Part shown: positions 1 to 6,826 of the stretch, piece by piece
Layout: each line of letters begins with the position of its first letter
Position numbering within the stretch: position 1 is the first letter of the stretch
NCBI GenBank assembly: GCA_028283655.1
Contig: JAPWKE010000001.1
Location: 310,874 to 374,873, forward strand
Source of the DNA: Acidobacteriaceae bacterium
GTDB lineage: Bacteria; Acidobacteriota; Terriglobia; Terriglobales; Acidobacteriaceae
Direction: 5' to 3'
DNA: 64,000 nucleotides
The notes under the pieces: model-generated
Databases searched by the model: none
Seen by the model: the letters and a program-made list of their open reading frames with translations, nothing else
What the model was told of the DNA's origin: nothing
Position numbers and translations under genes: made by a program

Positions 1-1
1 C

Positions 2-223
2 GAGGGGCCGCCGCCACAAGGCGGTCCCGAAGGCAATGGTTTCCGCCCCGGCCAGCAGCACGCTCGCGTCGGTGAGCGCACGAACGAGGCATGGGAAGGC
101 GAAACCACCGGCTTCTACTACACGGTCGTCGATGCGATGCTCAAGACAGGCTTTACCCCGGACGAGATTGCCAAGATCGGCGGCGGCAACTTCCTCCGCG
201 TCTTCTCGCAGGCCGTGTCCTAA
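2..223 (+). CDS. Membrane dipeptidase (peptidase M19), C-terminal fragment
   Basis: The window opens inside this gene; about 73 codons remain before TAA at 221-223. The tail reads EAWEGETTGFYYTVVDAML, then FTPDEIAKIGGGNFLRVFSQ. The GGGNFLRVF block matches the conserved end of M19 zinc dipeptidases, which hydrolyse dipeptides and often carry a signal peptide. The catalytic metal ligands lie upstream of the window. A hairpin with a short T run follows at 298-327. The family call rests on this C-terminal motif only. Confidence 0.6.
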   Translation, partial: EGPPPQGGPEGNGFRPGQQHARVGERTNEAWEGETTGFYYTVVDAMLKTGFTPDEIAKIGGGNFLRVFSQAVS

Positions 224-224
224 C

Positions 225-249
225 CCAGCCGCCAGCCGCCAGCCGCCTT
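225..249. repeat. Short tandem heptad (gccagcc)n after the dipeptidase stop
   Basis: Immediately after the TAA stop the sequence repeats gccagcc about three times. It has the same 7-nt period as the TAG-bearing heptads after other genes in the window but lacks the stop codons, so it may be unrelated. Confidence 0.4.
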
Positions 250-297
250 CCGCGTCAAGGCGTTTTATCTCCGGCACCTTCGCTCCATAAAGGAAAG

Positions 298-327
298 GCG
301 GCGACACCATTCGGTGCCGCCGCTTTT
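298..327 (+). terminator. Rho-independent terminator after the dipeptidase gene
   Basis: An 11-bp stem (gcggcgacacc / ggtgccgccgc, one A-C mismatch) with loop attc is followed by TTTT. It sits between the dipeptidase stop and the convergent glmM. Confidence 0.7.
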
Positions 328-391
328 CACCACCCGTGCTTCTAACGACCGCAGATCTCGTCGCTCAGCCACGCGACCTTAGCCGAAACCC

Positions 392-1732
392 TTAGACCCC
401 AAGCTCCGCGCGAATCTCATCCGCAATCGCCTTTGAGTGACGCTGCATCGCCTCTTCGCTCTCGGCCTCGATCATCACGCGTGCCAGCGCTTCCGTGCCC
501 GAGTAACGAATCACCACGCGGCCGGAGTCGCGCAGCTCCTCTTCTGCTGCGAGGATGGCGGCGGCGATCTTCGGGAAGCCTTCGAGCGGCTTCTTCTCGC
601 GTACCTTCACGTTCACAATCACCTGCGGAAAGTTCTTCAGATCGGCGATCAACTCACCCAGCGTCTTGCCCGAGCGGTGCACGACATCGAGCACCATCAG
701 CGCCGTCATCAAGCCATCGCCCGTCGTCGCCAGGGCAGGGAAGAGAATGTGGCCGGACTGTTCTCCACCAAGCGACGCGCCCGTCTTCTGCATCTCCTCG
801 AGCACGTACTTGTCACCCACCGGGGCCCGCAGCATCGAGATGCCCGAGCGTTTGAACGCAGCTTCCAACCCCATGTTCGACATCGTCGTCGCCACGACCG
901 TGTCCTTGGCCAGCAGCCCGCGAGCCTTCAGATCACGTGCGCAGACCAGCATCACGGCATCGCCGTTCACGACGTTGCCGTGCTCGTCCGCAAACATCGC
1001 GCGGTCAGCATCGCCATCGAAGGTGAAGCCCATCGACGCTCCACGCGCAGTCACTTCCGCCGCCACAACATGCGGCTTCGTCGCGCCACAGTTCTCGTTG
1101 ATGTTGCGGCCGTCCGGCGAAGCGTGGGTGACTTCTACCGTGCCGCGCAACTCGGCAAACAACTGCGGAGCCACAGCGCTCGCCGCGCCGTTCGCGCAGT
1201 CGATTACCACATTGTGGTTGTCGAGCGAAATGCCCGGCACTGCAGTCAACAGAAAGTCGATGTACTCGCGGCGGAAAGCCTCGTTGGCTTCCGGCAACGC
1301 GTCCGCTTCCGTGGCTTCCACACCCTCGGCGAGCACGCGCTCCATCTCGGCTTCAATCTCCAGCTCAACCGCATCGGCCAGCTTGTAGCCATTGCCGCCG
1401 AAGACCTTGATGCCGTTGTCCTGCCACGGGTTATGCGAGGCGGAGATCACGATTCCCGCCGCATAGCCGTGCTTGCGCGCCAGGAAAGCCACCGCAGGCG
1501 TTGTAATCACGCCGGCAAACTCAACATCCGCACCACCGGCGCGTAGCCCTGCGCTCAGCGTTGCGGCGATCCACTCGCCGGACTCGCGCGTGTCCATGCC
1601 CATCACAACATGCGAGTCTGCGCCAAACTTCCGCGCCAGCGCCACGCCCACGGCATAGACCGTGCGCTTATCCAGCGGAGCCTCGCCCGCCACAGCCCGA
1701 ATTCCGTCCGTCCCAAAATACTTCCGCATCAT
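392..1732 (-). CDS. glmM: Phosphoglucosamine mutase
   Basis: Interconverts glucosamine-6-phosphate and glucosamine-1-phosphate on the cytoplasmic route to UDP-GlcNAc for peptidoglycan. The 446-residue protein has the family's usual length. It starts MMRKYFGTDGIRAVAG, carries the phospho-acceptor serine in ISASHNPWQDNG (Ser99), the Mg-binding loop DGDADR (239-244) and the C-terminal phosphate loop RYSGTEALARVM. It lies 28 nt downstream of xseA on the same strand and is probably co-transcribed with it. glmS, the preceding pathway step, is about 24 kb away in this window. Confidence 0.97.
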   Translation of the reverse strand: MMRKYFGTDGIRAVAGEAPLDKRTVYAVGVALARKFGADSHVVMGMDTRESGEWIAATLSAGLRAGGADVEFAGVITTPAVAFLARKHGYAAGIVISASHNPWQDNGIKVFGGNGYKLADAVELEIEAEMERVLAEGVEATEADALPEANEAFRREYIDFLLTAVPGISLDNHNVVIDCANGAASAVAPQLFAELRGTVEVTHASPDGRNINENCGATKPHVVAAEVTARGASMGFTFDGDADRAMFADEHGNVVNGDAVMLVCARDLKARGLLAKDTVVATTMSNMGLEAAFKRSGISMLRAPVGDKYVLEEMQKTGASLGGEQSGHILFPALATTGDGLMTALMVLDVVHRSGKTLGELIADLKNFPQVIVNVKVREKKPLEGFPKIAAAILAAEEELRDSGRVVIRYSGTEALARVMIEAESEEAMQRHSKAIADEIRAELGV

Positions 1733-1737
1733 CCCTC

Positions 1738-1763
1738 TTACGTTTTACTGCCTACGCTCTTTA
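1738..1763 (-). repeat. Degenerate TAG-heptad repeat at the xseA stop
   Basis: Reading the minus strand, the stop TAA of xseA is followed by AGAGCGTAGGCAGTAAAA. This matches the heptad unit TAGAGCGTAGACAGTAGA found after the GvpL/F gene and pgsA with only a few changes. It fills the xseA-glmM spacer. Confidence 0.5.
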
Positions 1764-3344
1764 CTCCGAATACTCCACACGCGCCCGCACCTTGCCTTCG
1801 CGGAAGCGCGCCACAATCCCCTGGCCTGAGTGCAACTGCGCAGCCGATCGCACCAGCGAGCCTTCGTTCGTGTACACCAGCGAGTAGCCGCGGTCGAGCA
1901 CCTTCAACGGGCTCAACGCCTCCAGCCGCAGCGTCGCACGGTCCAGCTTCGCCTCGCGTCCATCAATCATTGCAGTACGCAGCCGCTCAAGCCTGCCACG
2001 CATCTCCTCAAAGTGACGACGATCCTCCGCAACCACCAGCGCTGGATGACGCTGCTGCAGCCGCGCTTGCAGTTGGTCGACGCTCCTCTGCCGCATCCGC
2101 AAAAGCCGCTCTGCAGCGTTCTCCGCGCGATACTCCAGCTCATCGACACGTTGCGCCCGGCGATACAGCCCATCCTTGGCCCCGCGCAGAATGTTGTCCG
2201 CACTGAGTCGCGCAAAACGCTGCCGTGCTCGCAGCAACTCATAGCGTCCGGCGCGTTCCAGCCTCGCGGCCAGCCGCTCAACGCGCTCTTCGATCCTGTG
2301 CTGCGCGGCAGTCAGCAACTCCGCTGCTGCGGAAGGCGTCGGCGCGCAAACGTCTGCAGCCGCATCCGCAATCACCGAATCCGGTGCGTGGCCGATGCCC
2401 GTGATGACCGGCACTGCGCACTCCGCAATCGCCCGCGCAATCTCTTCGGCATCGAAGCCGTGCAGATCTTCCCAGCTACCGCCGCCGCGAGCCACCAGCA
2501 CTACGTCCACCTGCTCCGGGTGCCGCGAGAACCAGCGCACACCTGCGGCAACCTCTCGCGCACAGTTCGGCCCCTGTACTGCAGCCGGATAGATCAACAG
2601 GTTTACGCCCGCATGGCGTCGGCGACAGACCTTCACAATGTCGCGCAGGGCCGCACCCTGCAGGCTCGTGACGATGCCGATACACTTCGGAAACGCGGGC
2701 AGCGGGCGATGGCGATCAAACAGTCCTTCGCGGCGCAGCTTCTCCTTCAGCTGCCGCACGGCCTCCAGCATGGCTCCCAGCCCGACCTGCTCCATGCGCT
2801 GGGCAACCATCTGCATCTGGCCGCGCGCTTCGTAGAGGCTCAGCATGCCGGTCACGCGAACCGCATCGCCATCCTTCGGGGCAAAGCGAAGATGCTGCGC
2901 CTCGCGGCGGAACATCACGATCTGCAACTGTGCCCCGCCGTCCTTCAGCGTGAAGTAGCAGTGACCGCTGCCTGCCGGGCGCCAGTTGGAGATCTCTCCC
3001 TCCACCGTCACAGCACCCCACTGCCGCTCGACGACACCTCGAACGCGGCGCACTAGCTCGCTGACCGAAAGCACCGCTGGCTCAACCGCTGCAGGCGCGA
3101 CTTCGCGACCCCGCGCAGCCGGAGGAGGCGCGTCTACTTGCGTTGTCGCTCGTGGTGTTGGAGCAGGAGCTTTGCCTGTGGGTGTTGCTACAGACTCAGC
3201 CGCAGGCTCCGATGAAAACAGCCATCCGCTGGCTTCCGGAGAGGCCACGGGCGCAGCGACACGGGCACGTCGCGACCCGCGACCGCCAGCGCGTAACTCC
3301 GCCAGTGTCGGTACTTTCTCGTTGTCGTTAGAATCCCCGGCCAT
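1761..3344 (-). CDS. xseA: Exodeoxyribonuclease VII large subunit
   Basis: Large subunit of the exonuclease that degrades single-stranded DNA to oligonucleotides; no xseB is visible here. After about 90 low-complexity Ala/Pro/Arg residues, the OB-fold begins at SVSELVRRVRGVVERQWG with VEGEISNWRPAGSGHCYFTLKD. The catalytic region has IGIVTSLQGAALRDI, VARGGGSWEDLHGFDAE and ITGIGHAPDSVIAD, then a coiled-coil C-terminus ending in the usual LDRGYSLV motif. At 527 residues it is longer than the usual ~450 because of the N-terminal extension. A 16-20 nt heptad-type repeat touches its stop codon. Confidence 0.95.
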   Translation of the reverse strand: MAGDSNDNEKVPTLAELRAGGRGSRRARVAAPVASPEASGWLFSSEPAAESVATPTGKAPAPTPRATTQVDAPPPAARGREVAPAAVEPAVLSVSELVRRVRGVVERQWGAVTVEGEISNWRPAGSGHCYFTLKDGGAQLQIVMFRREAQHLRFAPKDGDAVRVTGMLSLYEARGQMQMVAQRMEQVGLGAMLEAVRQLKEKLRREGLFDRHRPLPAFPKCIGIVTSLQGAALRDIVKVCRRRHAGVNLLIYPAAVQGPNCAREVAAGVRWFSRHPEQVDVVLVARGGGSWEDLHGFDAEEIARAIAECAVPVITGIGHAPDSVIADAAADVCAPTPSAAAELLTAAQHRIEERVERLAARLERAGRYELLRARQRFARLSADNILRGAKDGLYRRAQRVDELEYRAENAAERLLRMRQRSVDQLQARLQQRHPALVVAEDRRHFEEMRGRLERLRTAMIDGREAKLDRATLRLEALSPLKVLDRGYSLVYTNEGSLVRSAAQLHSGQGIVARFREGKVRARVEYSE

Positions 3345-3385
3345 CGCGTTCCAGTGTACGCGCGCTGCCCGTGCGGAAAGCCCGT

Positions 3386-3766
3386 TCAGGCGCTCTTGCG
3401 CTGCAGCATGTCATACGTCTCGCGCAGAAGCTCTGCAGGAGGGCAGGGCTTCGCGAGCAGTCTCAGCTCGCGCTTCAACCGCAGCGATTGCAGATGGACC
3501 TGCGAGACGTTCGACGCAAAGGCCGTAAACATCAGCACCTGGCAGAGCGGCATCTCGTTGTTCAAGCGCTCGGCCAGCACCAGCCCACTCTCTTCAGGCA
3601 TCGTGACATCGCAAACCACCAGAGCAGGCCGGTGTTTGCGCGCAGCCTCAAGACCTTCTCTTGCGGAGTAACAAGCCACGCTGTCGAAGCCGTTGACCTC
3701 GTAAATCTGGCTCAGCGTATCGGCAACAAGACGATCGTCATCGACGACAAGGATTCTCTGTTTCAT
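3386..3766 (-). CDS. Single-domain response regulator (receiver only)
   Basis: A 126-residue CheY-like receiver with no output domain. It has the acidic pocket DDD at residues 9-11, the phosphorylation site Asp53 in VVCDVTMPEESG, Thr in the MFTAFA segment and the conserved Lys in LLAKPCPP. Such proteins pass phosphoryl signals by protein contact. No kinase is adjacent. It ends 41 nt before the xseA start on the same strand, so xseA and glmM may be read from its transcript; any functional link is unknown. Confidence 0.88.
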   Translation of the reverse strand: MKQRILVVDDDRLVADTLSQIYEVNGFDSVACYSAREGLEAARKHRPALVVCDVTMPEESGLVLAERLNNEMPLCQVLMFTAFASNVSQVHLQSLRLKRELRLLAKPCPPAELLRETYDMLQRKSA

Positions 3767-3915
3767 GGGCCCTCACGCTTGCGGTGTGTTGCGCGGGCTG
3801 GAGGTGCGTAAGCTTACTGAAGCGATCGGTGTCCAGGGCGGCCACGTCGCAATTTGGTACTGCTGAGTAGACTCCGTCAGAGGGGAAAAAGCTACAGCTA
3901 TTCGCAGCTTTTACA

Positions 3916-3938
3916 AAACTTTCGCGGTACGAAAGTTT
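3916..3938. other. Small hairpin in the response-regulator upstream region
   Basis: aaactttcg and cgaaagttt form a perfect 9-bp inverted repeat around a 5-nt loop. It lies about 150 nt upstream of the response regulator start and just beyond the terminator-like palindrome, and could be an operator or part of a double terminator. Confidence 0.35.
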
Positions 3939-3950
3939 GCCTACCCGGCA

Positions 3951-3988
3951 AAGCAGAAGGGCCGCCCAGCTGGGCGGCCCTTCTGCTT
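3951..3988 (-). terminator. Perfect 38-nt palindrome after the TPR gene
   Basis: Two 19-nt arms (left arm aagcagaagggccgcccag) are exact reverse complements with no loop. It begins 15 nt beyond the stop of the minus-strand TPR gene. Neither side has a strong T tract, so a terminator role is inferred from position and stability. Confidence 0.55.
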
Positions 3989-4003
3989 CAGTGACTTGTC
4001 AGA

Positions 4004-4690
4004 CTACTTCTGCGGAGCGAGCTTCTGCGTCGCTACCTGGCCAGCTGGTCCGGGGTTGCCCTTGGCATCCTTGTCCGAATCCTTCACCTGAGCATAGATC
4101 TTCTTGGCCTCAGCGCTCTTGCCTTCAGACTCATACAGAGCGGCGAGTTGAATCTGCGCCAGTCCCGGGGGAACCGTTGCGGCCTTGCCCTTGCCGAGCT
4201 CCTGATACAGGGTCACAGCTTCGGGATCGCGGCCCGTCTGCTGATAAAGCTGTGCGAGTGCGAGCTTGGCCAGCGCAGATACATTGCCGTTCCAGCTTCC
4301 TGCCACGTCCTTCAGCGTCGTCTCTGCAGAAGCGTTCTGTCCCTGCTCGATCAACGTAAGACCCTGGAAGTAGCGAGCCAGACGGCCCGGCTGCGTCATG
4401 CCGTACTGGTCGGCAACAGAGGCAAACTGCTTTGCTGCTTCTGCCGCGCGGGTCTTCGCGTCCGGGAAGGTCTTGACGCCCGGAGGCACCGGCTGACCAG
4501 CCTGCACCAACGGCGTCTGATACGTCTGCATCGCTTCGCCAAAGGCGGTTTCAGCAGAGCTCGTGCGGTGCTGATAGATCGTGTATCCACTAGCGACCAC
4601 GATCAAGAGAACGACCACGCCGACGAACAGGCCGATCAGTGCATTGCGGTTGGAGGTCGTCAGGGGAAGGGATGTGTTCTGAATGTCCAC
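4004..4690 (-). CDS. YfgM-like tetratricopeptide membrane protein
   Basis: One N-terminal transmembrane segment (NALIGLFVGVVVLLIVVASG) is followed by a periplasm-facing Ala/Gln-rich helical domain with TPR-like repeats: FASVADQYG, ARYFQGLTLIEQGQNASAE, LAKLALAQLYQQTGRDPEAV, IQLAALYESEGKSAEAK. The layout matches the YfgM/AncA group, which assists envelope proteins, but no bamB or der gene is adjacent. I chose the GTG at 4690 because the upstream stretch is Arg-rich and unlike family N-termini; GTG at 4741 would add 17 residues. A perfect palindrome follows the stop. Confidence 0.65.
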   Translation of the reverse strand: MDIQNTSLPLTTSNRNALIGLFVGVVVLLIVVASGYTIYQHRTSSAETAFGEAMQTYQTPLVQAGQPVPPGVKTFPDAKTRAAEAAKQFASVADQYGMTQPGRLARYFQGLTLIEQGQNASAETTLKDVAGSWNGNVSALAKLALAQLYQQTGRDPEAVTLYQELGKGKAATVPPGLAQIQLAALYESEGKSAEAKKIYAQVKDSDKDAKGNPGPAGQVATQKLAPQK

Positions 4691-5074
4691 TATTTCTGTA
4701 GCTCTCAATCGTCGTACTGCAGAAGTCTTCGTCCGAAGCACGCTTCACGGAAAGCTCCGCGGCGGCCGCACTTCAACGTCCGTCCAGTGTAGCAGCCGCC
4801 TTCAGGAGCCTTGGAACGTTTCATCGGTATTTCATTTCGGGACAACCTGTTAGACCGCTTCTTGCGCTTCGAAAATCGCACTTGCAAATCGTTCTGCGAC
4901 GGGCATAGTATCTGGCTCGCAATAGGGTTTTGCACTGTGTCCTGGTGCGATTCATTTTTTTGTTCGACCGCTCACAGATTTGTCGTGCGGGGCCAGAAGT
5001 AGCAATGTTTTTCATTATTTGTCCGCATGGGCGATGTACCCAGCGGCGGTAGAAATCAGGAGCGATTCGACACC
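4691..5074. other. Divergent intergenic region, no gene recognised
   Basis: About 380 nt separate the divergent TPR and GvpL/F genes. The stretch is AT-richer near 4940-5020, where promoters would be expected. A minus-strand reading frame at 4705-4935 overlaps the TPR start and resembles no known protein. An AGGAG at 5058-5062 serves the GvpL/F start at 5075. Confidence 0.5.
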
Positions 5075-5824
5075 ATGGCGTGGTATGCCTACTGCATTGC
5101 TGAACGTAACGCGTTTCACGAACTTGCACGTCACCGCCGACCGATGCCGCTGACCGGAGTGACAGGACTTTTCGGAAACCAGACCTTCCTCTTCCCAGCC
5201 GCAGACCTCACCGTCATTGTGAGCGAACATCTTCCGGAGGACACCGCCAGACTGACCGGCATTGAGGCCGCAAACGCCGCCCGCGAACATGCCCGCGTCA
5301 TCTCCGGTGCCTTTGGCCGCAGCACCGTGCTGCCCTTCCGCTTCGGCACAACCTTTGAGGATGACGATGCTCTGCGCCGTTCTGTGCGCTCGAATCAGCG
5401 TCACTTTCTGGCAAACGTAGAGCGTCTGCGCGGCAAGGCCGAGATGCACCTCAAGGTGCTCGTCGACGACGTCTCGCCGGAGTCCCGTGGAATGGCGCCT
5501 GGCATTCACGCCGCAGGTCAGGAGTATCTGGCTCATCTGCGTGAGTCGGCGACCCATCAGCGTGAACGTCAATCCCGCGCCCGCGCTCTTTCGTTGCAGA
5601 TGAACCGCATGTTCCTGCCCATTGAGGAAGAGATCACCTGCAAGCGCATGGAGTCGGGCAAAATGCTCATCGACATCGCTCATCTCGTCGACAAGAACAC
5701 CGTCGAGCGCTACCAGAACAAGTACTCCACCGCGACCCGCGAGTTGAAGGACTGCGCCATGCAGCTCTCCGGCCCGTGGCCGCCGTACCACTTTGTCCAG
5801 AAGGACTCGCGCGCCCAGGCGTAG
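5075..5824 (+). CDS. GvpL/GvpF family protein (orphan)
   Basis: About 249 residues starting MAWYAYCIAERN, which is the usual family start; AGGAG lies 12 nt upstream. Family landmarks are STVLPFRFGTTF, the KAEMHLKVLV strand and the C-terminal LSGPWPPYHFV, with a helical middle rich in Arg and Glu. GvpL/F proteins are minor parts or assembly factors of gas vesicles. No gvpA, gvpN or other gvp gene is in the window, so this is a solitary copy whose role is unknown. A terminator follows at 5919-5945. Confidence 0.85.
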   Translation: MAWYAYCIAERNAFHELARHRRPMPLTGVTGLFGNQTFLFPAADLTVIVSEHLPEDTARLTGIEAANAAREHARVISGAFGRSTVLPFRFGTTFEDDDALRRSVRSNQRHFLANVERLRGKAEMHLKVLVDDVSPESRGMAPGIHAAGQEYLAHLRESATHQRERQSRARALSLQMNRMFLPIEEEITCKRMESGKMLIDIAHLVDKNTVERYQNKYSTATRELKDCAMQLSGPWPPYHFVQKDSRAQA

Positions 5825-5825
5825 C

Positions 5826-5861
5826 GGCAGACAGTAGAGCGTAGACAGTAGACATTAGAGC
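5826..5861 (+). repeat. TAG-heptad repeat array, left copy
   Basis: Two bases after the GvpL/F stop, TAG recurs every 7 nt: TAGAGCG, TAGACAG, TAGACAT, TAGAGCG. Because 7 is not a multiple of 3, the array puts a stop in all three frames. The 27-nt segment 5826-5852 matches the reverse complement of 6003-6029 at 26 of 27 positions. Confidence 0.8.
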
Positions 5862-5918
5862 GAGGCACGTGGAAGAAGCTGACCTCTACGAGCGCTTTCT
5901 CAAGTCGCGAAGAAATAG

Positions 5919-5945
5919 AAAAGCGCCCCGTCGGGGCGCTTTTTC
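5919..5945 (+). terminator. Rho-independent terminator of the GvpL/F gene
   Basis: The inverted repeat aagcgcccc / ggggcgctt around a short TCG-type loop is followed by TTTTTC. It lies between convergent GvpL/F and pgsA genes and may serve both. Confidence 0.85.
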
Positions 5946-5976
5946 TTGTCGTTGGCATAACAGAATCTTCCCAGCA

Positions 5977-6029
5977 GGTTTTCTACTGTCCACTGTCCAC
6001 ACTCTACTGTCTACGCTCTACTATCTGCC
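5977..6029 (-). repeat. TAG-heptad repeat array, right copy overlapping the pgsA end
   Basis: On the minus strand TAG or TGG recurs about every 7 nt (TAGAGCG, TAGACAG, TAGAGTG, TGGACAG, TGGACAG, TAGAAAA). The array supplies the last codons and the stop of pgsA: ADSRA-stop is encoded by the repeat itself. Confidence 0.8.
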
Positions 6030-6661
6030 TTCTTCTTCCGGCTAAGCAGCTTGGGCCTGCGCTTGCGACGCGTATCGCTCGCGTGGTCGACCTTCTTCCA
6101 GAAGGCGACGAAGTAGTCCACGGCCGAGAGCATCGAGACGAACGCCATCCAATACGTCGCGGTCACGGCGATCAGGTGAACGCCGATCGGGAAGCCCCAC
6201 CAGTTCCAGGTATCCCAGCGGTGGTTCAGGATGGCGGCCACAACCGCCACAATCTGAATCACTGTCTTCAGCTTGCCGACTTCGCTGGCGTCGATGGTGA
6301 AACCTTCGCTCGCGGCGATCGACCGCAAGCCGGTTACCAGGAACTCTCGTCCGATTACCAGCACGGCGATCCATGGCACCATCACGCGCGGGTTGTAGGC
6401 CACCAGGATGATGAACGCTGCGGTGACCATCAGCTTGTCCGCCAGAGGATCCAGCAACATACCGAGCGTCGTAATCTGTCCGCGTTTTCGTGCCAGGTAG
6501 CCGTCCACACCGTCTGTGATGGAGGCAAGGATGAATAACCCGGCGGCAATAAACTCCTGCTCGCCGCCCACATGGTGCAGCGGAAACTTCGAGCTCAGCA
6601 CCCAGATCAGTACGGGCACGGCTGCGATACGGGTCAGCGTAATGGAGTTCGGCAGATTCAC
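6011..6661 (-). CDS. pgsA: CDP-diacylglycerol-glycerol-3-phosphate 3-phosphatidyltransferase
   Basis: Integral membrane enzyme that makes phosphatidylglycerol phosphate, the committed step to phosphatidylglycerol and cardiolipin. The CDP-alcohol phosphotransferase signature is complete: DGVDGYLARKRG, then GMLLDPLADK, with all four Asp residues. Several hydrophobic helices follow (IPAVPVLIWVL-like start, VTAAFIILVAY, VPWIAVLVIG). I chose the GTG at 6661, giving VNLPNSITLTRI, the usual family start, with GGAA upstream; ATG at 6709 would add 16 atypical residues. The basic tail ends inside a TAG-heptad repeat. Confidence 0.92.
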   Translation of the reverse strand: MNLPNSITLTRIAAVPVLIWVLSSKFPLHHVGGEQEFIAAGLFILASITDGVDGYLARKRGQITTLGMLLDPLADKLMVTAAFIILVAYNPRVMVPWIAVLVIGREFLVTGLRSIAASEGFTIDASEVGKLKTVIQIVAVVAAILNHRWDTWNWWGFPIGVHLIAVTATYWMAFVSMLSAVDYFVAFWKKVDHASDTRRKRRPKLLSRKKKADSRA

Positions 6662-6826
6662 AATGCGTGAGTTCCACACACCGGAGCGCGCGTGTGGAAG
6701 TACAGCCATTCTGCCACAGTAGGCAGAGCGGAATCTTTGCCGGCTGTACTCGCGCGGACGAAACTCCCGTCTTTACATGGTACGAACCCGCCCGTATCCT
6801 ACTCTGGCTCACCTTTGAAAACTCAG

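Noticed and set aside
4705..4935. 76-residue minus-strand frame upstream of the TPR gene
   Set aside because: It overlaps the TPR start in another frame and resembles no known protein.
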